In this document: one piece after another, positions 38,979-46,601 of the stretch
Layout of the letters: each line of letters begins with the position of its first letter
Numbering within the stretch: the stretch's first letter is position 1
NCBI RefSeq assembly: GCF_016863655.1
Contig: NZ_BOPH01000080.1
Location: 1 to 64,000 of the forward strand
DNA: 64,000 nt
DNA from: Virgisporangium ochraceum
GTDB lineage: Bacteria > Actinomycetota > Actinomycetes > Mycobacteriales > Micromonosporaceae
Direction of reading: 5' to 3'
The notes under the pieces: model-generated
Told to the model about the DNA's origin: nothing
The model's input: only the letters and a program-made list of their open reading frames with translations
The model's database searches: none
Position numbers and translations under genes: made by a program

Positions 38979-39524
38979 CTACGCCGCGACCTCACAGGCG
39001 TCGTCGGTGCACCCGGCGTGCGGGGTCGCGGTCGCGGTGTCGTCGCGGTCGTCGCCGTCGGAGCGGTGGTCGGCGTTGGAGCGGTCGGCGAGCAGGCCGC
39101 CCAGGGCGAGCCCCATGGTCAGCTCGTCGGGGGCGCCGAACAGGTGCTGCCGCACCTGGCCGCCCGCGTCGAGCAGAAGGATGCTCGGGGTGCCGCGCAG
39201 CCCGAGGCGCCGCATCGTGACCGGCGCGCTGTGCCCGTCCTCGTGCTCGTCGACGCCGACCGGGAACGTGACGTCGAACTCGTGGAGGTAGGCGGAGAGC
39301 GACTCCGGTCGCATGCCGTCGTGGTGTTCGAAGACGGTGTGCAGACCGACCACCGTGAACCGACCCCGGGACTGGCGGTGGAGCTTCTCGACGACGGGCG
39401 TGGCGCGGTGGACGCACGACGGGCACAGCATCTGGAACGCGTACAGCACCACGGGTCTGCCGCGGAGGTCGTCGAGCCGGACCGGCTCCGGTGTGTTGAA
39501 CCACCTGCTGACGGACAGCGTCAT
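38979..39524 (-). CDS. Thioredoxin-like (AhpC/TlpA-type) protein
   Basis: This encodes 181 residues with a thioredoxin fold: GRPVVLYAFQMLCPSCVHR with a CPSC active site, FTVVGLHTVFEHHDGM and LGLRGTPSILLLDAGG. The cis-proline TP is present. The C-terminal tail has a second cysteine pair (GCTDDACEVAA), which might take part in redox chemistry. ATG 39524 is taken as the start; GTG 39551 is an alternative that would overlap the upstream stop. It follows the AhpD-like gene within eight bases, suggesting a peroxide- or thiol-stress unit. Confidence 0.82.
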   Translation of the reverse strand: MTLSVSRWFNTPEPVRLDDLRGRPVVLYAFQMLCPSCVHRATPVVEKLHRQSRGRFTVVGLHTVFEHHDGMRPESLSAYLHEFDVTFPVGVDEHEDGHSAPVTMRRLGLRGTPSILLLDAGGQVRQHLFGAPDELTMGLALGGLLADRSNADHRSDGDDRDDTATATPHAGCTDDACEVAA

Positions 39525-39531
39525 GGCCGGG

Positions 39532-40080
39532 TCAGTGGTTGACGGTGGCACCGGTGACCGCCGGGAAGTCGAGCGTGGTCTGACCGACCGAGTTGAAGTA
39601 GTTGGTGAACGTATTGAGGGCGACCGCCGCGACGATCTCGCCGATCTCGCCGTCGGAGTAGCCCGCCGCGCGGACCGCGGCCAGCTCGTCGTCGCTGACG
39701 AAGCCCCTGGTCGCGATGACCGCCTTCGCGAACGTCAGCGCGGCCTGGACCTTCGGGTCCGACGCCCGGGCGTCACGCCCGGCGACCAGGTCGGCCTCGC
39801 TGAGCCCGGCCCGCCCGCCGAGCACGGTGTGGGCGGCGAGGCAGTAGCCGCAGTCGTTCTCGACCGCCGCGACGAGCGCGATCTGCTCCTGCACCGCGGC
39901 CGGCAGGCGGCCCTTGGACAGGGCGCCGCTGAACTGCAGGTACGCGTCGAGGACGGCGGGGGAGCCCGCCATCGCCCGCATCATGTTCGGCGTGGTTCCC
40001 AGGGCGCGCTCGACCTTGGCGAGCAGTGCACGGGCGGCCGGCTCGGCGGTGGCCGGGTCGACGGTGGCGAGACGTGGCAT
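39532..40080 (-). CDS. AhpD/carboxymuconolactone decarboxylase-family peroxidase
   Basis: This encodes 182 residues with the alkylhydroperoxidase core: ALVAAVENDCGYCLAAHTVLGG, that is, the CxxC plus histidine redox centre, and FTNYFNSVGQTTLDFP at the end. Enzymes of this fold reduce peroxides through the cysteine pair. ATG 40080 is preceded by GAGGGG. Immediately upstream lies a duplicated palindromic operator. The next gene downstream is thioredoxin-like and could recycle it. Confidence 0.88.
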   Translation of the reverse strand: MPRLATVDPATAEPAARALLAKVERALGTTPNMMRAMAGSPAVLDAYLQFSGALSKGRLPAAVQEQIALVAAVENDCGYCLAAHTVLGGRAGLSEADLVAGRDARASDPKVQAALTFAKAVIATRGFVSDDELAAVRAAGYSDGEIGEIVAAVALNTFTNYFNSVGQTTLDFPAVTGATVNH

Positions 40081-40108
40081 GACGGACCCCTCTGTTCGTC
40101 CAGTGCTG

Positions 40109-40137
40109 TTGGCACTGCCATCATTTGGCACTGCCAA
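40109..40137. promoter_or_regulatory. Duplicated palindromic operator
   Basis: Two copies of the near-perfect palindrome TTGGCACTGCCAA lie at 40109-40121 (last base T) and 40125-40137, starts 16 bases apart. Together they form a larger inverted repeat. They sit in the promoter region of the AhpD-like gene, right next to a marR gene, and are the likely MarR binding sites. Confidence 0.75.
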
Positions 40138-40181
40138 CAATATCGGGACGACGGCGGAGCACAAGGGGCTGTGACGTGGAT

Positions 40182-40793
40182 CTAGTCGCGGGCCTCGTGG
40201 TCGGGGCAGGCCACCCGCAGCTCGGCGTCGCCGAACGGCGCGTCGACGAAGGCGCAGTGGTGGGGGCGGCCGGTGCCGGCCGGATGCGCGTCGGGCACGA
40301 AGAACCGGCACGTCAGGCACATCCGGGAGATCGGGATCGCCCGCCGGTCCTGCAGCTCGCGCATGAGCGTCACGGTGCCGCGCAGCATCGCGGCGAGGTC
40401 CTCCGGCGCCAGAGCCGCCACGGCGCCCTCGAGGGTGCGCGACACCTCCGACAGCCGGGCCGCCTCGGTGCGGCCGGCGGCGGTCAGCGCGAGCCGCAGC
40501 GCCCGGGCGTCGGCCGGGTCGGGCGTCGTCTCCACCAGTTCCTTGCGCCGCAACGCTTTCACCGCATCGGAGACCGTCGGCGCCGTCGACGCGAGCGTCT
40601 CGACGATCTCGCCCTGCCGCAGCGGGGCGCGGCTGTCACCGAGCAGGGCGACGATGTCGGCCTGCAACGGCGACAGGGTGTGCGGACCGGCGTTGCGCCG
40701 GGCGTCCATCCGTACGGCCTGGCCCAGCCGGGCCAGGCCGATCAGCAGCTGGCTGGCCGGGGGAGGACCGGGCACCTCGGTTTCGTCCGGCAC
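40182..40793 (-). CDS. MarR-family regulator with C-terminal cysteine cluster
   Basis: This encodes about 203 residues. The winged-helix part shows LSPLQADIVALLG, GEIVETLASTAPTVSDAVKAL and DPADARALRLALTAAG. Beyond the usual dimer helix lies an extra 40-residue tail with MCLTCRFFVP, PHHCAFVDAPF and RVACPDHE, giving four cysteines and several histidines that could bind zinc or sense thiol oxidation. GTG 40793 is likely but has a weak ribosome site. The gene is upstream of the AhpD-like and thioredoxin-like genes in the same direction and divergent from an SDR gene. It probably controls all of them through the TTGGCACTGCCAA sites. Confidence 0.85.
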   Translation of the reverse strand: MPDETEVPGPPPASQLLIGLARLGQAVRMDARRNAGPHTLSPLQADIVALLGDSRAPLRQGEIVETLASTAPTVSDAVKALRRKELVETTPDPADARALRLALTAAGRTEAARLSEVSRTLEGAVAALAPEDLAAMLRGTVTLMRELQDRRAIPISRMCLTCRFFVPDAHPAGTGRPHHCAFVDAPFGDAELRVACPDHEARD

Positions 40794-40842
40794 CCGCCCA
40801 GCGTAACGACCATGGGTCGGCGTTTCGTGCGACCGTGTACCC

Positions 40843-41610
40843 ATGTCGGTACTGGAGTCGTTCGGGTTGGCCGGTCGGGTGGCCGTGGTGACCGGTGGCA
40901 ACCGCGGCCTGGGCCGCGCGTTCGCGCGCGCGTTGGGTGAGGCCGGCGCCAGCGTGGCGCTGCTGGTCCGGGATGTCGACGGCGCGGCGCCGACCGTGGA
41001 GGAGCTGGAGGCGCGGGGAACGCGGGCGCGGGCGTTCCGGGCCGACGTCACCAGCGGCCCGGAGGTCCAGCGGGCGGTGGGTGAGATCGTGGACGCGTTC
41101 GGCCGCATCGACATCCTCGTCAACAACGCCGGCACGTGCGTACACCGGCCGGCGCTGGAGGTCACCGACGCCGAGTGGAACGAGGTCATGGAGACCAACG
41201 TGACCGGCGTCTGGCACTGCTGCCAGGCGTTCGGCCGGCACATGGCGCAGCGGGGCGGCGGCACGATCGTCAACATCGGCTCGATGTCGGCGCTGATCGT
41301 CAACCGGCCGCAGTGGCAGCCGGCGTACAACGCGTCCAAGGCGGCGGTCCACCACCTCACCCGGTCGCTGGCCGCGGAGTGGGCGCCGCTGGGGATCCGG
41401 GTCAACGCCCTCGCGCCCGGATACGTCAAGACCGAGATGGCACCGGTCGACGAGCCGCGGTTCCGGCAGCACTGGATCGACGACGTCCCGATGCGGCGCT
41501 ACGCCACCCCGGAGGAGATCGCGCCGAGCGTGGTCTACCTGGCCAGCGACGCGTCCGCGTTCATGACCGGGTCGGTCCTCGTCATCGACGGCGGTTACAC
41601 GGCCTTCTAG
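40843..41610 (+). CDS. Short-chain dehydrogenase/reductase (SDR)
   Basis: This encodes 255 residues of a classical SDR. It shows the NAD(P)-binding VTGGNRGLGRAFARAL, the NNAG motif in ILVNNAG, the catalytic serine in IGSMSAL and YNASKAAVHHL with the Tyr/Lys pair. It ends VLVIDGGYTAF as usual for 3-oxoacyl-ACP reductase or sugar/alcohol dehydrogenase types. It is divergent from marR, so it may be under the same control. The substrate is unknown. Confidence 0.88.
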   Translation: MSVLESFGLAGRVAVVTGGNRGLGRAFARALGEAGASVALLVRDVDGAAPTVEELEARGTRARAFRADVTSGPEVQRAVGEIVDAFGRIDILVNNAGTCVHRPALEVTDAEWNEVMETNVTGVWHCCQAFGRHMAQRGGGTIVNIGSMSALIVNRPQWQPAYNASKAAVHHLTRSLAAEWAPLGIRVNALAPGYVKTEMAPVDEPRFRQHWIDDVPMRRYATPEEIAPSVVYLASDASAFMTGSVLVIDGGYTAF

Positions 41611-42145
41611 CGGGCGCACCCGCCGTCGCGGTCGGGGCGGAGGTGGGGACGGGCGAGGTCGGTCACGCCGAGGTGGGCGTACGGGTCGGTGCCGGCGACC
41701 ATGACGATGTCGCGGTGGTCCCACTCGGCGAAGGAGACGCCGTCGGGCGCGCCCACCACGGCAGCCGCGACGTGGCGCTCATGTAGTGGTTGACCAACGC
41801 CCGCCGCAGGCCGCGCCGCCCGGTGTTGGGCAGCGACCGGTGCAGCAGGTAGCCGTTGAAGAACACGACGCCGCCGATCACCCGCACCAGAACGTCCACA
41901 ATGGACGGAAGTGCCATGGCGGCGGCCATCACCGGCGACAGCTCGTGCGGGTAGTGGACGCACAGGTACCGGCGGATGACGTCGTCGTCGGTGTCGCCGG
42001 GCGTGGGCGGAACGAGGCCGTCGACGGGGCCGAGGCCGCCTCGGCAGATGCGCAGCGCCTCGGCGCGGAGGCCGTCGACCTCGGCCGGGGTCAGCAGGCC
42101 GGGCACGACCGCGCACCCGTTCGTGGCGTACCCGGCCAGGTCCAT
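41607..42145 (-). pseudogene. Phytanoyl-CoA dioxygenase (PhyH)-family pseudogene
   Basis: The start reads MDLAGYATNGCAVVPGLLTP as in PhyH-type Fe(II)/2-oxoglutarate dioxygenases. The frame then jumps from VDVLVRVIG directly to GVVFFNGYLLHRSLPNTG, so the roughly 100 residues that should carry the iron-binding HxD pair are missing (junction about 41868-41876). A further frameshift near 41745-41765 is needed to reach the conserved tail EWDHRDIVMVAGTDPYAH. Both lesions point to a dead gene. It overlaps the SDR stop by four bases. Confidence 0.75.
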
Positions 42146-42152
42146 CTGACCA

Positions 42153-43676
42153 CTATGCGGTGAGCAGCGCGGTACGCGCCGCCGGCAGTGCCCGTTCCCG
42201 GGTGGCCGGCACGAGCCCGATCCGGGTGCGGCGGTCGAGCAGGTCGGCCTCGTCCAGCGCCCCTTCATGCCGGACGGCCCACAGGAGCTCGGCCGCGCTC
42301 ACGCCGGTCCCGTCGGCAATGGGCGCGAGCAGCGCCGCGTCGCCCGCGGCCCCGGCCACGACGGCCGCCGCCTCGACTCCGTACCGGGCGACGAGCCGGG
42401 CCGGCGCGTCGACGCGGGCCAGCTGATCCGGCGCGCCGGCACCGACGAGCGGCAGCCGGGCCGTCCGGCACCGGCCGGCGGTCAGCCCCGCCGCGGTGAC
42501 CGCCGCGTCGACCGCGTCGCGGGCGGTGCTGCGGTAGGTGGTCAGCTTGCCGCCGACGACCGTGGTGACGCCGGCCGGCGAGGTGGTGACCTCGTGCCGG
42601 CGCGACAGTTCGGCGGTGCGCACCGCCGTTCCGGCCAGGAGCGGACGCAGCCCGGCGAACACGCCGACGACGTCGGCCCCGGTGACGGCCGTGTCCAACC
42701 CGGTGGCGAGCACGTCGAGCAGGAACGCGATCTCGGCCGGGCTCGCCGCGGGGACGTCGTCGACGGGACCGTCGACCGGCTCGTCGGTCAGGCCGGCGTA
42801 GACCAGCCCGTCCGGCTGCGGGAGCGCGAACACGAACCGGTTGCGTTCACCGGGCACCGGCACGATCAGCGCGGCCGTGGGGTGCCCGAGGGTCTCGGCG
42901 CGGAGCACGAGGTGCGTCCCGCGTGACGGTCGCAGCCGCACCGTCGGGTCGAGCCGCCCCGCCCACACGCCGGTGGCGTTGACGACCGCCCGGGCCCGCA
43001 GCTCGTGCCGCTCACCGGTCGTCGTGTCGCACACCGACGCGCCGCGGGCGTGCAGCTCCTCGACGCGGCACCGGGTCAGGATGCGGGCGCCGTGGGCGGC
43101 GGCGGTCCGTGCCAGGGCGACGACGAGCCGGGCGTCGTCGACGAGCTGGCCGTCCCACTGCACGATCCCACCGCGCAGCCCGGCGCGACGGACAGCCGGG
43201 ACCCACCGGGTCACCTCGGCGGCGCCGACGCCGCGCGACCGGGGGAGCACGGCGGCCGGTGTGCCGGCGACGACGCGCAGGGTGTCGGCGGCCGCGAAGC
43301 CGACCCGTGTCAGCGCCGCCCGCCGCCGCGAGACCGACGGGGTCAGCGGCAGCACGAACGGCAGCGCGGTGACGAGGTGGGGCGCGGTGCGCCGCAGGAG
43401 CACGTCCCGTTCGACGGCGCTGCGGTACGCGAGCCCGACGTGGCCCGTGGCGAGGTACCGCAGCCCGCCGTGGACGAGCTTGGAGCTCCACCGGGAGGTG
43501 CCGAACGCGAGGTCGTGCGTGTCGACGGCCGCGACGGTCAGGCCGCGGGCGGCCGCGTCGAGGGCGACGCCGGCACCGGTGACGCCGAGGCCGACGACGA
43601 GCACGTCGACGACGGTGCCGGCGGCGAGGTCGGCGAGCTCGCGCTGCCGTCGGCCGGCGTTGAGGGAGGCACTCAC
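42153..43676 (-). CDS. glpD: Glycerol-3-phosphate dehydrogenase (GlpD family)
   Basis: This encodes 507 residues. It shows an FAD-binding VVDVLVVGLGVTGAGVALDAA at the N-terminus, SSKLVHGGLRYL, QWDGQLVDDARLVVALA, VNATGVWAG, RGTHLVLR, and TVVGGKLTTYRSTARDAVD with a C-terminal helical domain. These are the conserved blocks of FAD-dependent sn-glycerol-3-phosphate oxidation to dihydroxyacetone phosphate at the membrane. GTG 43676 overlaps the tetR stop (GTGA). The AGPS-like enzyme across the shared operator uses a dihydroxyacetone-phosphate derivative in its family, so the three genes may form one lipid-related unit. Confidence 0.87.
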   Translation of the reverse strand: MSASLNAGRRQRELADLAAGTVVDVLVVGLGVTGAGVALDAAARGLTVAAVDTHDLAFGTSRWSSKLVHGGLRYLATGHVGLAYRSAVERDVLLRRTAPHLVTALPFVLPLTPSVSRRRAALTRVGFAAADTLRVVAGTPAAVLPRSRGVGAAEVTRWVPAVRRAGLRGGIVQWDGQLVDDARLVVALARTAAAHGARILTRCRVEELHARGASVCDTTTGERHELRARAVVNATGVWAGRLDPTVRLRPSRGTHLVLRAETLGHPTAALIVPVPGERNRFVFALPQPDGLVYAGLTDEPVDGPVDDVPAASPAEIAFLLDVLATGLDTAVTGADVVGVFAGLRPLLAGTAVRTAELSRRHEVTTSPAGVTTVVGGKLTTYRSTARDAVDAAVTAAGLTAGRCRTARLPLVGAGAPDQLARVDAPARLVARYGVEAAAVVAGAAGDAALLAPIADGTGVSAAELLWAVRHEGALDEADLLDRRTRIGLVPATRERALPAARTALLTA

Positions 43677-44242
43677 GGCGCCAGGTACCGGTCGAGCAGC
43701 GCGCGCAGCTGCGCGTCGAGGTCGGCGACGCCCACGTCGTCGGCCATCGTGTGGGCGGAGAAGACGAAGCCGTGCGCGCTGAGCAGCAGGGTGCGCGCGA
43801 TCAGCGCCGGGTCGCCCGTGCGCAGGGACCCGTCGGAGCGGCCCTCCCGGATGGCCGCGGTGAGCCGGTCGAGGATGCGGTCCTGGCTGGTGCCGCGCCG
43901 GTCGACGAGGTAGGGCAGCAGGATCTCCGGGTCGAGCTCGACGATGCGCCGGAACACCGGGTGCGACCGCAGCGCGCCGACGCCGTGGACGATGCCCTCG
44001 ACCAGGCGTTCGCGGGCGGTGCCCTCGACGGTGAACCGGAAGAGCGTGCTCCACTCGCGGGTCATCAGGTCGCCGATCAGCGAGCCCATGTCGGGCCAGC
44101 GGCGGTACACCGTCATGCGGGAGACCTTGGCCCGCCGGGCGACGTCGGTCAGTGTCGTGCGCCGGAGGCCGACGGCGAGGACGCAGGCGCGGGCGGCGTC
44201 GAGGATCAGGTCGTCGGGCCCCCTGTGACACTCTGACGTCAT
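43673..44242 (-). CDS. TetR-family repressor
   Basis: This encodes 189 residues. The N-terminal DNA-binding domain reads ILDAARACVLAVGLRRTTLT and VARRAKVSRMTVYRRW, a standard TetR helix-turn-helix. The C-terminal ligand domain is helical (TLFRFTVEGTARERLVEGIV). It is the first gene of the unit with glpD (4-base overlap) and is divergent from the AGPS-like gene, 17 bases away. A strong inverted repeat covers its own start codon, which implies autorepression and control of both sides. Confidence 0.88.
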   Translation of the reverse strand: MTSECHRGPDDLILDAARACVLAVGLRRTTLTDVARRAKVSRMTVYRRWPDMGSLIGDLMTREWSTLFRFTVEGTARERLVEGIVHGVGALRSHPVFRRIVELDPEILLPYLVDRRGTSQDRILDRLTAAIREGRSDGSLRTGDPALIARTLLLSAHGFVFSAHTMADDVGVADLDAQLRALLDRYLAP

Positions 44243-44250
44243 GTGTCACA
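44224..44250. promoter_or_regulatory. Operator with perfect inverted repeat over the tetR start
   Basis: TGTGACAC (44224-44231) and GTGTCACA (44243-44250) form a perfect eight-base inverted repeat with an 11-base spacer, covering the tetR ATG (44242-44240). A further partial copy, TGTAAC, follows. The two divergent starts are only 17 bases apart, so both transcripts probably have little or no leader. Confidence 0.7.
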
Positions 44251-44259
44251 GTGTAACGC

Positions 44260-45798
44260 ATGGATGTCCCCTCCTTCGCGCGCTGGGGCGACGCCGCCGA
44301 CGCGGTCGCTCTCCCCGACGGCGTGCGTGAGCTGCTCGGCCTGCGCGAGCCCGCGCCGCCCGTCGCCCGGCCCGCGCTGCCGCCGGTGCGGCTGCCCGCC
44401 GACGTCCTCGACGCTCTCGCGGCCGCCTGCGCCGACGTCGCGACCGGCGACGCCGCCCGCCTCGCGCACGCCGCCGGCCGGTCCACCGAGGACCTGCTGC
44501 GCCTGCGTCGCGGCGAGGCCGACGGTGCGCCCGACGCGGTGCTGCGCCCCGCGGACCACGCCGAGGTCGCCGCGGTGCTGCGGGTCGCCACCGTCCACCG
44601 GGTCGCGGTCGTGCCGTTCGGCGGCGGCACGTCCGTCGTGGGCGGGCTGCGTCCGGTCGCCGGCGGGTTCGCCGGCACGGTCGCTCTCGACATGGGACGC
44701 ATGTGCGGGCTGGTCGACATCGACCACGTCTCGCGTACGGCCACGCTGCAGGCGGGCCTGCGGGGACCGCGCGCCGAGGAGCTGCTGGGCGACGCCGGGC
44801 TGACCCTGGGGCACTTCCCGCAGTCGTTCCAGTTCGCGAGCCTCGGCGGCTACGCGGCGACCCGGTCGAGCGGGCAGGCGTCGGCGGGCAACGGCCGGTT
44901 CGACGACCTCGTGCTCGGCCTGCGCGCCGCCACCCCGACCGGCGACCTCGACCTCGGCCGCGCGCCGCGGTCGGCCGCCGGTCCCGACCTGCGGCAGCTG
45001 CTGCTCGGCTCGGAGGGCGCGTTCGGCGTCGTCACCGAACTGACGCTGCGGGTACGGCCCCGGCCCGACGCGCACTCGTACGTGGGCTGGTCGTTCCCGT
45101 CGTTCGAGGTGGGCTCGGCGGCGCTGCGGGCGCTGGCGCAGGACGGCCCGCTGCCGACGGTCCTGCGCCTGTCCGACGAGACCGAGACCGCCGTCGGCGC
45201 CGCCACCGGCGCCGGTGCGGCGACCGGCTGCCTGGCGATCGTCGGGCTGGAAGGCCCCGCCGACGACGTCGCGGCCCGCGCGGCCGGGGTCGAGCGGCTG
45301 CTGCGCGCCCACGGCGGCACCCCGCTGGGTGGGGAGCCGGGCGCCGCCTGGCTCGACGGCCGCTACCGCGCGCCCTACCTGCGCGACGCCCTGCTCGACG
45401 CCGGCGCGCTGGCCGAGACCCTGGAGACGGCGACGTTCTGGAGCCGGCTGCCCGGAACCTACCGTGCCGTCCGGGAGGCGCTGGTGACCGCTCTCGGTGC
45501 GGGGGCGCTGGTCCTGTGCCACATCTCCCACGTGTACGCCGCGGGCGCGTCCCTGTACTTCACGGTGGTGGCGCCCCAGGCCGACGACCCGGTCGACCAG
45601 TGGCGCACCGCGAAGGCCGCCGCGAGCGACGCCATCGTGGCGTCCGGCGCCACCATCAGCCACCACCACGGCGTCGGCACCGACCACCGGCCGTGGCTCG
45701 CGACCGAGATCGGGCCGGTCGGTACCGCGATGCTGCGGGCGGTGAAGAACGCCGTCGACCCGGCCGGCATCCTCAACCCCGGCGTGCTCATTCCGTGA
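44260..45798 (+). CDS. FAD-binding oxidoreductase of the alkyl-DHAP synthase type
   Basis: This encodes 512 residues with the vanillyl-alcohol-oxidase/PCMH fold. It shows VVPFGGGTSVVGGL (FAD pyrophosphate loop), LGHFPQSFQFASLGGYAATRSSGQAS, LLLGSEGAFGVVTELTLRV, and near the end GATISHHHGVGTDHRPWL with the histidines of alkyldihydroxyacetonephosphate synthase. In eukaryotes that enzyme makes ether lipids; bacterial relatives have varied roles. ATG 44260 has no ribosome site, so the message is probably leaderless. Genetic linkage with a G3P dehydrogenase is consistent with ether-lipid or DHAP-derivative metabolism; this is inference. Confidence 0.82.
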   Translation: MDVPSFARWGDAADAVALPDGVRELLGLREPAPPVARPALPPVRLPADVLDALAAACADVATGDAARLAHAAGRSTEDLLRLRRGEADGAPDAVLRPADHAEVAAVLRVATVHRVAVVPFGGGTSVVGGLRPVAGGFAGTVALDMGRMCGLVDIDHVSRTATLQAGLRGPRAEELLGDAGLTLGHFPQSFQFASLGGYAATRSSGQASAGNGRFDDLVLGLRAATPTGDLDLGRAPRSAAGPDLRQLLLGSEGAFGVVTELTLRVRPRPDAHSYVGWSFPSFEVGSAALRALAQDGPLPTVLRLSDETETAVGAATGAGAATGCLAIVGLEGPADDVAARAAGVERLLRAHGGTPLGGEPGAAWLDGRYRAPYLRDALLDAGALAETLETATFWSRLPGTYRAVREALVTALGAGALVLCHISHVYAAGASLYFTVVAPQADDPVDQWRTAKAAASDAIVASGATISHHHGVGTDHRPWLATEIGPVGTAMLRAVKNAVDPAGILNPGVLIP

Positions 45799-45834
45799 CA
45801 GCGTGCGTCCGCCGGCGCGGCTCGGATCATGAGC

Positions 45835-45889
45835 GGGTGGGAGGTTATCAACATCAACAAGCGTTTTTGATGTTGATAACCTCCCACCC
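45835..45889. terminator. Bidirectional terminator hairpin with 23-base-pair perfect stem
   Basis: The arms 45835-45857 and 45867-45889 are perfectly complementary (23 pairs) around a nine-base loop. The outer stem GGGTGGGAGG is GC-rich and the inner half GTTATCAACATCAA is AT-rich, which is unusual here. It lies between the convergent AGPS-like and HTH-VOC genes, so it can stop transcripts from both sides. Confidence 0.7.
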
Positions 45890-45924
45890 GGCAGATCAGG
45901 GTAGGCGAACAGGTGCCCGACGTC

Positions 45925-46572
45925 TTATCGGTCGGCGTCGGTTCCGGCCGGCGCGGGGGTCTGCGCCATGATGGCGAGCGGGTGGCCGTCGGGGTCGGTG
46001 AAGAACGCCATCCACTCCTCCACGCCCGACCCGTGCTTGTGGATCAGGTGCGGGACGTGGCTGAACTCCACCCCGCGCGCGACGAGGGTGTCGTGGGCCG
46101 CGTGGATGTCGCCGACCCGGAAGTAGAGGATCGACGGCTGGCCGCCGCCGTCGGGCTCCTCGGCCGCGCTGAGCATGAGCCGGGTCCCGCCGCAGTCGAA
46201 GAAGGCCAGGTCGCCGAACGTGTACAGGTGCGGCAGGCCGAGCACCTCGCCGTACCAGCGCGCCGCCACCGCGACGTCGCTGACCGGACGGGCGATCTGG
46301 CCGATCGCGCCCAGCCGGAGCTCACCGGACATGCTCATCCCTCCCGATGCCGAACCGGCGGGGACGCCCCGCCAGGCACGCAGGGCCGCCCGGCCGGGCA
46401 GGCCGAGCTTCGCCACCGCGTTGGCGGTGTGGAACTTGACGGCGTCGAGGCTCACCCCGCGCCGCGCGGCGATCTGACGGTTGGACATCCCGTGCCGCAC
46501 GGCGTCGACGATCCGCCACTCCGCGGGCGTCAGGACATCCGGGTGGCGGGGACGGCCCCGTCGAGCACTCAC
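45925..46572 (-). CDS. LuxR-type HTH fused to a glyoxalase/VOC domain
   Basis: This encodes 215 residues. Residues 1-60 form a LuxR-type helix-turn-helix (LTPAEWRIVDAVRHGMSNRQ, RRGVSLDAVKFHTANAVAKL). Residues 85-205 form a vicinal-oxygen-chelate domain (IGQIARPVSDVAVAARWYG, LGLPHLYTFGDLAFFDCGG, FFTDPDGHPLAIMAQ). The VOC part may bind a small molecule or metal and so act as the sensor for the DNA-binding part. GTG 46572 is the likely start. The combination is in one frame with no internal stop. Confidence 0.82.
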   Translation of the reverse strand: MSARRGRPRHPDVLTPAEWRIVDAVRHGMSNRQIAARRGVSLDAVKFHTANAVAKLGLPGRAALRAWRGVPAGSASGGMSMSGELRLGAIGQIARPVSDVAVAARWYGEVLGLPHLYTFGDLAFFDCGGTRLMLSAAEEPDGGGQPSILYFRVGDIHAAHDTLVARGVEFSHVPHLIHKHGSGVEEWMAFFTDPDGHPLAIMAQTPAPAGTDADR

Positions 46573-46601
46573 GCCACCGACCGTAGCGGCCGACGGCCCG
46601 A

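Noticed and set aside
41745-41765. Programmed frameshift in the PhyH gene
   Set aside because: No slippery heptamer or structure is seen and an internal deletion already removes the metal site, so decay is the better explanation.
45835-45889. CRISPR repeat or integrase attachment site
   Set aside because: There is only one copy in the window, no spacer array, and no integrase or tRNA nearby.
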